DNA of 49,109 bases from Candidatus Daviesbacteria bacterium GW2011_GWA1_41_61 (GTDB lineage Bacteria; Patescibacteriota; Microgenomatia; Daviesbacterales; UBA10151): NCBI GenBank assembly GCA_000997385.1, contig LCBT01000002.1, positions 70,315-119,423 on the forward strand, given 5' to 3'. A model generated the notes under the pieces. It had not been told where the DNA came from, did no database searches, and worked only from the letters and a program-made list of their open reading frames with translations. The translations under genes were made by a program, and so were the position numbers. Shown here piece by piece: positions 23,568-31,319 of the stretch (position 1 is its first letter; every line of letters starts with the position of its first letter).

Positions 23568-25103
23568 ATGTCTGCCCTAAAGCTAATTCTTAGTTGTTTA
23601 ATCTTTACTCTCACGCTCTTTCTATCCACTACTCCAACCCAAGCAGCTTTTACTGATGCCAACGCTGCCACTTGGAGACCGGAACAGCAGTCAGCTTACA
23701 CTACCGATAATTTAGTTTTTGGCTTTCTTTGCCAAATGGTCCGTATTCAAGGCTGCCCGGTCAAGATAGTTGATGAAGCTGGTAAAGTCAAAATCGCTCT
23801 TTATGATGGTCCCCCTGGAGGTGGGGCTCTAGCTGAGATTAGTGGTTTAACTGTTGCCTTATATAACCCCCCAATTTCTTCTGTGGAATATCTAGCTAAT
23901 CTAGGTGAAAGTATTGGTCTTTCTCCAAAACCAGCCTACGCCCAAGTAACAGGTTCCGGAGAAGGAATTATTAAACCAGTCTTTAAACTATGGGAGGCAG
24001 CTAGAAACTTAGCTCTTTTAGCCTTTATTATAGTCTTTTTGGTGGTAGGGATTATGATTATGTTCAGGCAAAAAATCAGCCCTCAGGCTGTTATCGGAGT
24101 CCAACAAGCTCTTCCTAGTTTAATAATTGGCTTAATTTTAGTAACTTTCAGTTATTTTATCACAGCATTACTAGTAGATGTTTCCTTTGTCGGTATTAGA
24201 GTTATCTCGGAACTTTTCATAAAGGCCGGGCCTAATGTCTTTAATGAAAATAATATTCGAGCTATAGCCCAAGATTCAAATATCCTCAATCTTTTTAGCT
24301 CGGCAGCAGGGATTACTTTGGAAAATATTGATGATGTTGGCCAATCTTTAACTAATACAACCCGCGATATTTGGGGCGGACTTCCTATCCTTATTCCCAT
24401 AGTAATTGGAACTCTTGTAGGGCTTTTGGCGGGACCATGGGGGGCAGCTTTTGGCTTTCTGGGGGGGCTTACTACAGGCTTAGTGGCACCCGATGCAGTA
24501 CCTAATCTTATCAGTCTTTTGATTTCTCTCATTTTAGTAGTTGCTTTGTTTATTCAAATGTTTAGGCTCTTTTTTGGGCTTCTAGGGGCCTATATCTCTA
24601 TTCTGGTAAGCACTATTGCCGGTCCGTTTTATATACTTTTTGGCTCTATCCCCGGAAGAGGAGGATCAATTAGCAGTTGGATTAAATCTATTGTGGCGAA
24701 TGCTTTAATCTTTCCCGCGGTTTTTGCCATGTTTTTATTCGCCGGAGCCATCCTTGGTAACACAAGCCCTGCTGATTGGAAGGTCTCTCCCCCGCTTTTC
24801 GGAGGTTTAACAGCTGAACTTTTAAGATTCCTTATTGCTTACGGCATACTGTTGAGTACCCCCGCCATTCCGGATATGGTCAGGAATGCTTTAGGTGTTA
24901 AAGGCCCGCAAGGAATTGGCCAAGCAGCTCTGGGTGGATTTATGGGTGGATTTGGAGTAGCCCAGGCAGGTTACAACAGGTGGACTGATCCATATAGACA
25001 AGTACAAAAAGCATGGGAGGAAAATCGAACAAAAGCTCGTGCCGGACTACCGGCAGCGCCTGTAACCCCACGACGACCTTATCGAGGCTTCCCCTGGTTT
25101 TAA
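23568..25103 (+). CDS. VirB6/TrbL-like polytopic membrane protein
   Basis: A 511-aa protein with a signal peptide (cut near TQA-AF) and an N-terminal outside domain of about 110 residues. At least six hydrophobic helices follow, including ALLAFIIVFLVVGIMIMFR and FIQMFRLFFGLLGAYISILV, then a basic cytoplasmic tail (QVQKAWEENRTKARAG). The topology and the position after the pilin-like genes match the VirB6/TrbL channel component of type IV secretion systems. Sequence similarity to named VirB6 proteins cannot be judged by eye. Confidence 0.72.
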   Translation: MSALKLILSCLIFTLTLFLSTTPTQAAFTDANAATWRPEQQSAYTTDNLVFGFLCQMVRIQGCPVKIVDEAGKVKIALYDGPPGGGALAEISGLTVALYNPPISSVEYLANLGESIGLSPKPAYAQVTGSGEGIIKPVFKLWEAARNLALLAFIIVFLVVGIMIMFRQKISPQAVIGVQQALPSLIIGLILVTFSYFITALLVDVSFVGIRVISELFIKAGPNVFNENNIRAIAQDSNILNLFSSAAGITLENIDDVGQSLTNTTRDIWGGLPILIPIVIGTLVGLLAGPWGAAFGFLGGLTTGLVAPDAVPNLISLLISLILVVALFIQMFRLFFGLLGAYISILVSTIAGPFYILFGSIPGRGGSISSWIKSIVANALIFPAVFAMFLFAGAILGNTSPADWKVSPPLFGGLTAELLRFLIAYGILLSTPAIPDMVRNALGVKGPQGIGQAALGGFMGGFGVAQAGYNRWTDPYRQVQKAWEENRTKARAGLPAAPVTPRRPYRGFPWF

Positions 25104-25123
25104 TGTAGGATATAAAAACAACA

Positions 25124-27121
25124 CTACTTTAGAGAAAATGCTTGTTTAAAGAATGCCTTAATCATTTCCCAGATAGCTCCGACATGATTTAAGCCGCTAG
25201 CACTAACTTTAAACCATTTTATCATATTGTTTAATACAGGAATCTTACTCAAAACACGATTTCTAACAATAACATTATTTTTCAAAATTTCTTCTTGTTC
25301 TTTGTTTATTAAATTACGATCTCGGCTTACACGAAGCCTATTATCAACGGCAAAACTGGATTGATTCTCATAATGAAACACTTTTTTAAGGTCATCCATG
25401 CTAAAAACAGCTAAATGTTCAATTAGATAGGCCATTTGTTCGTGTTGTTCCTCCGCCGGAAGGTAACTAAAGGCTTCTTTAAAATCTTTAAGAGACTGAT
25501 CAAAATTACTGATAGCTTCAGGGTTATACAAAAGTCTAGGCCCCTCCTCATTAAACATCTTTCTGACCTTATCTCCACCTTTAATCCTTAAAGAAGCAGC
25601 AAGCCTAAACCCAAAATCTCCACCCCAGCTCTTTAATTGCTCTTTTACAGACCCCCTCATAGAAAGAGTAATTAAGGGCAATACTCCAACATAAGTAGCT
25701 TTCTTTAAAGGCTCCGTTCCAGGCTCTCCTGGCTTTGATTCTTCAGTTCGCATATATCTTATTGGATTTTGTTGTCTCCCTTTAATTAAGAGTGGAGCCC
25801 TACCTTGTAAGGAGTTTTTAAAATCTATGTCATCCCAACGGTCCTGATAAAGTTGTCTCCAGGCTCTATCCCAAGCCATGCCTATTAAATACGGTTTTTC
25901 TTTGCGTACTTTCTCTAAAACCTTTCCTTGATCTGTGCTTGGGTTATGTACCTGCGGATCAGCCAAATTAATGGTATCCCGCCCATATTTAAGAATAACC
26001 CTGTCTAAAAATATAGGATTTCCAGCTTTGTCTACCAATCCATCTAGCTCTGCAGATTGTCCTGTCAAATTGTAAGCCACTTCACCTAAAGCGATATTAC
26101 GGCTTACCCGATCAACAATCTTTCTGGCAGCGATTTTTTTAGGATCATCATCTGGCAAAGCTAAAATACTGTCTATAAAAATTTTTTCAGCTAGGCTTAA
26201 ACTGGCATCTATTTTATCTCTATCCTCAGGTTTTAACTTATCTATTCCTACCAAAAAAAATTGATCAGCTTTACAAAGCGCCAACAATCTTTCAGGTCTA
26301 AATAAGGCATCCGGTGTCCCAAACTTCTTGGCAAAACGCCTTCCTTCTGGATTATCACCAAAAATACCTCTAAGTAATTCTAATTTCTTTTCGGGGCTAA
26401 GTTGAGCGTCTTTGGTTCTCCAAAATGTGGCGTTATCTAAAGCATCAAGAGATTGATCCATCCCGCCAAGACTCAAAATTATCTCATGATCTTTGCCACC
26501 CATTCCTATGATAGTATCAGCATAAAGATCAACCGCTCCCTCTCCTAAAGCATATCCTAAGTTTTTATAGGTATAACGTGATCTTAACATGTCCCTCAAC
26601 GCCACCTGTAACTCCCCTCTGCCTGCTAACTCAGATGTTATTGCCTGAAGTAATTGGGAACCGACATTTTCATCAAATTTACCCGGTTCCCTCTCTTCAA
26701 CCCGAATTTGTTCTTCTAAAATCTCCCAGGCATTATCATCGCTAACATCTTTAGGGAAAAAATAACGAGGTAACTCTCTTGTCTTCTCAGCTCGTGCCTC
26801 AGCTGCTACTCTAGCGGCTCTTTCTCTCTCAGTTTCTTCTTTTGCTTCTCTGGCTACTCTTACTGCCTCTGCAGCCTGTGCTTTGGCAGCCACAATGTCT
26901 CTTCTCAACTCATCCATCTCTCCAGGATTTCCCCCCCCAGGAGCTGGTCTATCAGGAGTCTTATCACTATCCCCTCCACCAGAAGGGTTAGCGCCTTCGG
27001 GATTTAAAGGGTCTTTGTTTCCGCTATCCTTGCCTCCACCCGAGCCTTCTGTCCCGGTATTTGGAGCCTGGAAAACTTCCGGACTATATTGTGATCCATC
27101 AGTCATAAATTCTTTGGACAT
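25124..27121 (-). CDS. Cytoplasmic protein of unknown function inside the T4SS-like locus
   Basis: I set the start at ATG 27121 (MSKEFMTDGSQY), which has a strong AGGAGG ribosome-binding site 5-10 nt upstream; the frame extending to 27178 lacks one. The 665-aa product starts with a Gly/Pro/Asp/Ser-rich disordered stretch (about 10-75). An Ala/Glu/Arg-rich coiled coil (about 75-120) and a long soluble helical region follow, with no transmembrane helix until a hydrophobic C-terminus (GAIWEMIKAFFKQAFSL). I do not recognise a family. It is convergent with the VirB6-like gene and may share the riboswitch-headed transcript. Confidence 0.75.
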   Translation of the reverse strand: MSKEFMTDGSQYSPEVFQAPNTGTEGSGGGKDSGNKDPLNPEGANPSGGGDSDKTPDRPAPGGGNPGEMDELRRDIVAAKAQAAEAVRVAREAKEETERERAARVAAEARAEKTRELPRYFFPKDVSDDNAWEILEEQIRVEEREPGKFDENVGSQLLQAITSELAGRGELQVALRDMLRSRYTYKNLGYALGEGAVDLYADTIIGMGGKDHEIILSLGGMDQSLDALDNATFWRTKDAQLSPEKKLELLRGIFGDNPEGRRFAKKFGTPDALFRPERLLALCKADQFFLVGIDKLKPEDRDKIDASLSLAEKIFIDSILALPDDDPKKIAARKIVDRVSRNIALGEVAYNLTGQSAELDGLVDKAGNPIFLDRVILKYGRDTINLADPQVHNPSTDQGKVLEKVRKEKPYLIGMAWDRAWRQLYQDRWDDIDFKNSLQGRAPLLIKGRQQNPIRYMRTEESKPGEPGTEPLKKATYVGVLPLITLSMRGSVKEQLKSWGGDFGFRLAASLRIKGGDKVRKMFNEEGPRLLYNPEAISNFDQSLKDFKEAFSYLPAEEQHEQMAYLIEHLAVFSMDDLKKVFHYENQSSFAVDNRLRVSRDRNLINKEQEEILKNNVIVRNRVLSKIPVLNNMIKWFKVSASGLNHVGAIWEMIKAFFKQAFSLK

Positions 27122-27225
27122 AAACCCTCCTTTCCTAAAAAAGCCCATAATTATAGCACTTTGGGAGAGTTCTGTCAAGATTTAGTGTAAGCTTAAAACA
27201 AGACTAAAGTCAAATTTTTTAATGT

Positions 27226-28494
27226 TTAATTTATAGTAAATTGATGTACGTTGGTTATAAGTGAGTAGTAAGGAATAAAGTTAACTGTTGTCCCGCCAAT
27301 AGAGACCTTCTTCTCTTCTCCTAGATGAATAAAATAGCCATTTTTAGGCGTATATTTAGTTAAAAAGCTCCGGTAAGACCGGGTAATTGACGTCTTTTCA
27401 ATTGATGAATATTTTGCTTCAATAGGAGTGACATCTAAACCCCACACCAGCACAAAATCTACTTCAGCTTGATCACGTGTTCTCCAAAAATGGATTTGGG
27501 TTGGTGTTGACTCTAGTTGAGCTCTTAAAATATTAAAAATCATGTTTTCAAAGAGGTGTCCGCTTAAAGGAGAAGGAATTTGGGGTAAACCCAAAAGCCC
27601 CAACAACCAATTGCGAAGCCCTAGGTCTAGAAAATAATATATTGGAGCTTTGGTTATTTCTTTTCGGGTATTTTTATAATATGGAGTAACTTTTTTGATG
27701 ATAAATGTTTGCTCTAAGTAGGATAAATATATTTTGATTGTTTTCTCATCTAGGCCAAGAGTAGATGAAAGCTCGGTGATACTAACCAGGCTACCAATCT
27801 GGGCTGCCAGGATTTTTAAAAGGTTGGTCAAGGCATCTGGTTTCTCAAGACGTAAAAGGTCATGTATGTCTCTATCTATATAGCTTCTATAAATCTCCTG
27901 CATTTGGGATTGCTTCAAAGAAGCGGTCTGGGCTAAAACTACCCGTGGATATCCCCCAAAGACCAGATATTCAGAAAGTAACTGCTCTGTTTTCCTTTTT
28001 TCCAGAGCAAAAAAATTATCAAGTCTATCCTCATAGTGGTAATCAGTTTTAAAGTTGACAAACTCTTCAAAACTTACTGGATTAATGACAAACAACTGCT
28101 TCCTGCCTGCCATTGACTCAGGAATTTTAGCTTTCAACTCGAGGCTTCCTGATCCGGAAATAATAAATTTGTAAGGCAGGTTCATGTCATAAATTCCTTT
28201 TAAAAAAAGTCCAGCATTACTTTTACGTTGTATTTCATCAATAAACACAAAGGCTTTTTCCTTCCCTACCATAAGTTCAATATAGGAAAGTAAAGTGATT
28301 TGAGAGGTCAACTTGGCCGCATCTTCTTCACTATCTAAGTTCAACCAAATTGTTTTTTCTCCTCTATCCTCCAGTTTTTCTTTGAGTATCCGCATAAGAT
28401 AGGTTTTACCAACCTGCCTTGGGCCAATCAAAAACGTCATTTGATCCGAGAGAAGGTGTTCTTCTAGTTTAGCCAGTATTTTTCTTTTGATCAT
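27226..28494 (-). CDS. DUF4143-type AAA ATPase
   Basis: A 422-aa ATPase of the AAA_14/DUF4143 group. Walker A is GPRQVGKT (24-31), Walker B is FVFIDEIQR, and sensor motif FIISGSGSLEL follows. The C-terminal DUF4143 part contains YSSIEKTSITRSYRSFL and the DQAEVDFVL motif, a DxxE/D-type nuclease-like fold in many members. Such proteins are abundant in host-associated bacteria and archaea and of unclear role, often considered accessory or toxin-related. It follows the Zn-ribbon gene by 25 nt, with an AGGAG site near the ATG, so it probably lies on the cobalamin-riboswitch transcript. Confidence 0.88.
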   Translation of the reverse strand: MIKRKILAKLEEHLLSDQMTFLIGPRQVGKTYLMRILKEKLEDRGEKTIWLNLDSEEDAAKLTSQITLLSYIELMVGKEKAFVFIDEIQRKSNAGLFLKGIYDMNLPYKFIISGSGSLELKAKIPESMAGRKQLFVINPVSFEEFVNFKTDYHYEDRLDNFFALEKRKTEQLLSEYLVFGGYPRVVLAQTASLKQSQMQEIYRSYIDRDIHDLLRLEKPDALTNLLKILAAQIGSLVSITELSSTLGLDEKTIKIYLSYLEQTFIIKKVTPYYKNTRKEITKAPIYYFLDLGLRNWLLGLLGLPQIPSPLSGHLFENMIFNILRAQLESTPTQIHFWRTRDQAEVDFVLVWGLDVTPIEAKYSSIEKTSITRSYRSFLTKYTPKNGYFIHLGEEKKVSIGGTTVNFIPYYSLITNVHQFTIN

Positions 28495-28519
28495 ATACTC
28501 CTATTTTAGTACCGAATTT

Positions 28520-28846
28520 TTAGGAGTCAAGTACTGAAATAGTGGCAATGGAACAACTACAGGCATAAACTCCACAAAAGTTGGGAAACATCTTTTTACC
28601 GCATTTTGGGCAAGAAGGATAGAATTTTTCTAAAAAGGCATAAAATCGTTGGGTTAAAAAAAGACTATGGTTTAAAAGGCCGGTAGAAAGATCATGAACT
28701 GCCTTATCTTTTTCTAAAGGCCGGACTTCATCCATCTTCCCAAGATCTTCCTCTGTCTCCAAGGGATGCTCTGACTCAGACTCATTCTGACCAGAATGTA
28801 TGGGGGAAGGAAATAATTCAAAGAGTACGTCTTTCATATCCTGCAA
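28520..28846 (-). CDS. Small zinc-ribbon protein under a cobalamin riboswitch
   Basis: A 108-aa protein I do not recognise. An acidic N-terminal half (about 20-50) precedes a helical segment (LSTGLLNHSLFLTQRFYAFLEKFY) and a C-terminal zinc-ribbon-like cluster: C79-x2-C82-x8-C91-x4-C96-x-C98. Two starts are possible: TTG 28846, 6 nt after GGGGAG, or ATG 28837, which lacks a properly spaced site. I favour TTG. That TTG sits in the loop predicted to pair with the riboswitch, so B12 binding would hide the start. No cobalamin-binding motif (DxHxxG) is visible. It is not an obvious transporter, RNR or B12 enzyme. Confidence 0.7.
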   Translation of the reverse strand: MQDMKDVLFELFPSPIHSGQNESESEHPLETEEDLGKMDEVRPLEKDKAVHDLSTGLLNHSLFLTQRFYAFLEKFYPSCPKCGKKMFPNFCGVYACSCSIATISVLDS

Positions 28847-29009
28847 CGGGATCTCCCCGATCTAATCGGGGTGTGGTCGGTCTCCGGACTTATCTAGTTC
28901 ATCAGTAAACTAAAATCACCGTTGCGGCACAGTCTCCGAATTGCACGGAATTCCCTTTTTGTACCTTACCACATTCATGTAATAAACTGAATGTGGAAGT
29001 ACACCACAC
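28838..29009 (-). promoter_or_regulatory. Cobalamin (B12) riboswitch, translational type
   Basis: On the minus strand P1 closes as GTGTGGT (29009-29003) with ACCACAC (28877-28871). A hairpin with CCACATTC/GAATGTGG follows P1, then the GGGAA and GCCGCAACGG core elements (28928-28919). The B12 box AGTCCGGAGACCGACC (28890-28875) matches the known consensus with one change. The expression platform has hairpin ATCC/GGAT (28852-28838), whose loop contains CCGTTGC (28849-28843), a perfect 7-nt complement of GCAACGG in the aptamer (28925-28919), the hallmark L5-L13 kissing pair. A second hairpin CCCCGAT/ATCGGGG (28855-28871) covers the GGGGAG ribosome-binding site. Ligand binding should turn translation off. 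Confidence 0.9.
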
Positions 29010-29016
29010 GTCTTTA

Positions 29017-29045
29017 AAATTAACAGAAGAATTGGAAATGGTCAA
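29017..29045 (-). promoter_or_regulatory. Promoter of the riboswitch transcript
   Basis: The -35 TTGACC (29040-29045), a 17-nt spacer and -10 TAATTT (29017-29022). The predicted start is about 7 nt on, exactly at the 5' side of riboswitch helix P1, which supports both calls. Confidence 0.7.
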
Positions 29046-29197
29046 CCTACTACATGTTGTGTAAAAACTGTCACCCCTGTTTGGTGGGGTGGTATTGTGT
29101 TTGAAACAATAAACATCATAAGGTAGAGGATTGTCCTTTTTTGATCCATTTTGAGGCCCTAGACAGTGCTTTTTTCACGCGATATGGTTTTGGTGGC

Positions 29198-30487
29198 ATG
29201 GAACAACACCCTATACCGCAAAACGTGACTGCTTTTGAATTCCATTTGGTAGGGGATATGACCCTAAAACAGTTTGGGTATTTAGCCGGAGGGCTGATTA
29301 TTGCTTATTTTACCTATGTTTTAATCTTCCCCCTAAGCGCCATTATTGCCAGCCCGATTATTGTTCTTTCTGCTTTAAGCGGAGCAGCTTTTGCCTTTTT
29401 ACCAATCTTAGACCGCCCCTTAGACCATTGGGTAGGAGCCTATTTTAAGGCTGTTTACTCAGCTTCAGGAGGAACCTGGAAAGACCCTTTTAACCCTAAA
29501 AAAAGGGTCGAGTCAAATGATCCTGGCTTTAAAAACAGGCTTAAAAATTACCTGGCCTATTTAACTCCGGCTTCTTTTGCGCCTCTTCAGGTACTGCCTC
29601 CAATCCAACCCACTTCCTTACCCATGCCAACCAGCTTCCCACTTCATCCCCTATTCCAACCTTCTTTACCTACCCCTAGCACACCGGTACCTAAAAAACT
29701 GGATCTTTCTAAAATTACTCCCCCTGCCGTTTCTTACAAACCAGTCCTGACCCAAGTACCCTCACCCTCTTTTCAAACTCCTTTCCCCTCTATCCCACCT
29801 GTCTTGGCCAAACCTCAAAATCCTCAACCCCTACCCCCTCCCCTCTCTTCCCACCTGCCCTCACCCCAAGAGCTCAATAAACTCATTGCTGTAGCCAAAC
29901 AGGCTCAACTGCTGCAAGCCCGGATTGTGGAAATTGAGAGGGAGTTAAGTTGGCTTAAAACCAGTCGGTTCCCACCGGCCTCTGCACCAACTGCCGCTCC
30001 TGTTGACGCGATAAAAATTGAGGCTCAAGAGAAAGCTCCCGCCAATAAATTCCAACAGATGGTAGGTAGCTTGCAAGGCCTAATCAAACAAACCGAGGAG
30101 TTACACCGTGAAAGTGAAGTTATCACTAAACACCTGCCCCACCCCCACAGTCAAAATGTGGTCATAGTTAAGCCTGAGCAACCCCCTACACCTCAACCAA
30201 CACTCACTACCACCCCCAATGTCATCAACGGTATTGTCACTGACAGTACCGGCAACTACTTAGAAGGGGCCATCGTCATCATTCATAACAAAGCTGATTT
30301 GCCAGTCCGGGCCTTAAAAACCAATAAATTAGGTCAATTTGCCGGAGCCACACCCTTATCTGATGGCACTTATAACCTTACCCTGGAAAAGGATAATTTA
30401 GAGTTTGATACCCTACAACTTGCTTTGGAGGGGAAAACCCTCCCCCCGCTTTTAATTCATGCTAAAAAAGGAGTAGTCAATGGCTAG
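29198..30487 (+). CDS. PrgI/VirB3-like protein with a Pro-rich linker, coiled coil and a C-terminal beta-sandwich
   Basis: I start at ATG 29198 (MEQHPIPQNVTAFEFHLVGDMTLKQF), the conserved PrgI opening; an upstream TTG at 29141 adds an unrelated leader. Residues 1-110 form PrgI, with two membrane helices (about 33-52 and 54-72), the VirB3 counterpart in Gram-positive and CPR type IV secretion loci. Next come a Pro-rich linker (about 125-220), a coiled coil (about 225-325) and a carboxypeptidase-regulatory-like domain (NGIVTDSTGNYLEGAIVII...GTYNLTLE, about 350-425). This long extension is unusual; canonical PrgI is only about 110 residues. It overlaps the next gene by 8 nt. Confidence 0.85.
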   Translation: MEQHPIPQNVTAFEFHLVGDMTLKQFGYLAGGLIIAYFTYVLIFPLSAIIASPIIVLSALSGAAFAFLPILDRPLDHWVGAYFKAVYSASGGTWKDPFNPKKRVESNDPGFKNRLKNYLAYLTPASFAPLQVLPPIQPTSLPMPTSFPLHPLFQPSLPTPSTPVPKKLDLSKITPPAVSYKPVLTQVPSPSFQTPFPSIPPVLAKPQNPQPLPPPLSSHLPSPQELNKLIAVAKQAQLLQARIVEIERELSWLKTSRFPPASAPTAAPVDAIKIEAQEKAPANKFQQMVGSLQGLIKQTEELHRESEVITKHLPHPHSQNVVIVKPEQPPTPQPTLTTTPNVINGIVTDSTGNYLEGAIVIIHNKADLPVRALKTNKLGQFAGATPLSDGTYNLTLEKDNLEFDTLQLALEGKTLPPLLIHAKKGVVNG

Positions 30488-31319
30488 CTCTCAGCAGTTT
30501 ATCCCCCTGGAAGAGATTAGAGATGATTTAGTTTTTTTAAAAAACGGCAGCGTTAGTTTAATCATCTCCACTTCAGCTGTTAATTTCAGCCTGCTTTTTG
30601 AAACTGAGCAGATCTCCATTATCCAATCTTTTGCCGGACTTTTAAATTCTCTCTCCTTTCCCATCCAAATTATTATCCGCTCTAAAAGGCTGGATATAAC
30701 TTCTTATATTGAAAGGTTAAAGATGGCAGCTCAAACCCAAACGAATCCCCTGCTGGCCCAAATGACCCAGCATTATTTTAACTTTGTGACCAGCATTATT
30801 AAAGAAAACAACGTTTTAGATAAACAGTTTTATGTTTGTTTAAATGTGAGTTCGATTGAGCTGGGAGTCTTTCACAAAGGAGGTGATGATTTAAGCAAAA
30901 AAGTTTTAACTATTTTAATCCCCAGGAGGGATCATTTACTGCGCCAATTATCTCAGCTAGGACTTAAAGCCCGGCAGCTGAAAAGTGAAGAATTAATTAA
31001 ATTATTTTATGATATCTACAACCCCTCCAATACTGAAGGTGCTGATACTCCCTACGAAACTCCATTAACTCCCAAAGCTCCCCCTCAACTAGCCGCCATC
31101 TCCCCCCAACCAGCAAATCCAACCGCCCCCTCAAGCAGCGGGCCGGTCCCCTCTACTCCAAGGCCGCCAACTATCCCCTTCCTCCCTTCCCCTAACAACC
31201 GTCCTCCCATGCCGCCTCTTAACCGAAGCCAACCCCAAGCCTCCTCCATCTCTGCCCCAGTTATCCGTTTAACTCCGCCTTTTGTTGTGGAAGAGTTAGC
31301 CGATGACAGCGGACCCTAA
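30480..31319 (+). CDS. TraC/VirB4 N-terminal-domain-like protein with a Pro-rich tail
   Basis: A 279-aa protein. Residues 1-180 (FIPLEEIRDDLVFLKNGSVSLIISTSAVNF, PIQIIIRSKRLDITSYIERL) resemble the N-terminal domain that VirB4/TraC ATPases use to contact membrane partners. The last 90 residues are Pro/Ser-rich and probably flexible. The ATPase part is encoded by the next gene, which overlaps by 17 nt, so this looks like a VirB4 split into two proteins or a separate adaptor. It has no Walker motif. Confidence 0.8.
   Translation: MASSQQFIPLEEIRDDLVFLKNGSVSLIISTSAVNFSLLFETEQISIIQSFAGLLNSLSFPIQIIIRSKRLDITSYIERLKMAAQTQTNPLLAQMTQHYFNFVTSIIKENNVLDKQFYVCLNVSSIELGVFHKGGDDLSKKVLTILIPRRDHLLRQLSQLGLKARQLKSEELIKLFYDIYNPSNTEGADTPYETPLTPKAPPQLAAISPQPANPTAPSSSGPVPSTPRPPTIPFLPSPNNRPPMPPLNRSQPQASSISAPVIRLTPPFVVEELADDSGP

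Noticed and set aside
28520-28846. Zn-ribbon protein as the C-terminal end of a B12-dependent ribonucleotide reductase
   Set aside because: The riboswitch made this attractive, but no reductase barrel motifs occur and the Cys spacing differs from NrdJ tails.
29141-29197. TTG start for the PrgI protein
   Set aside because: The added residues match nothing in PrgI, whose conserved start is MEQHPIPQN at 29198.
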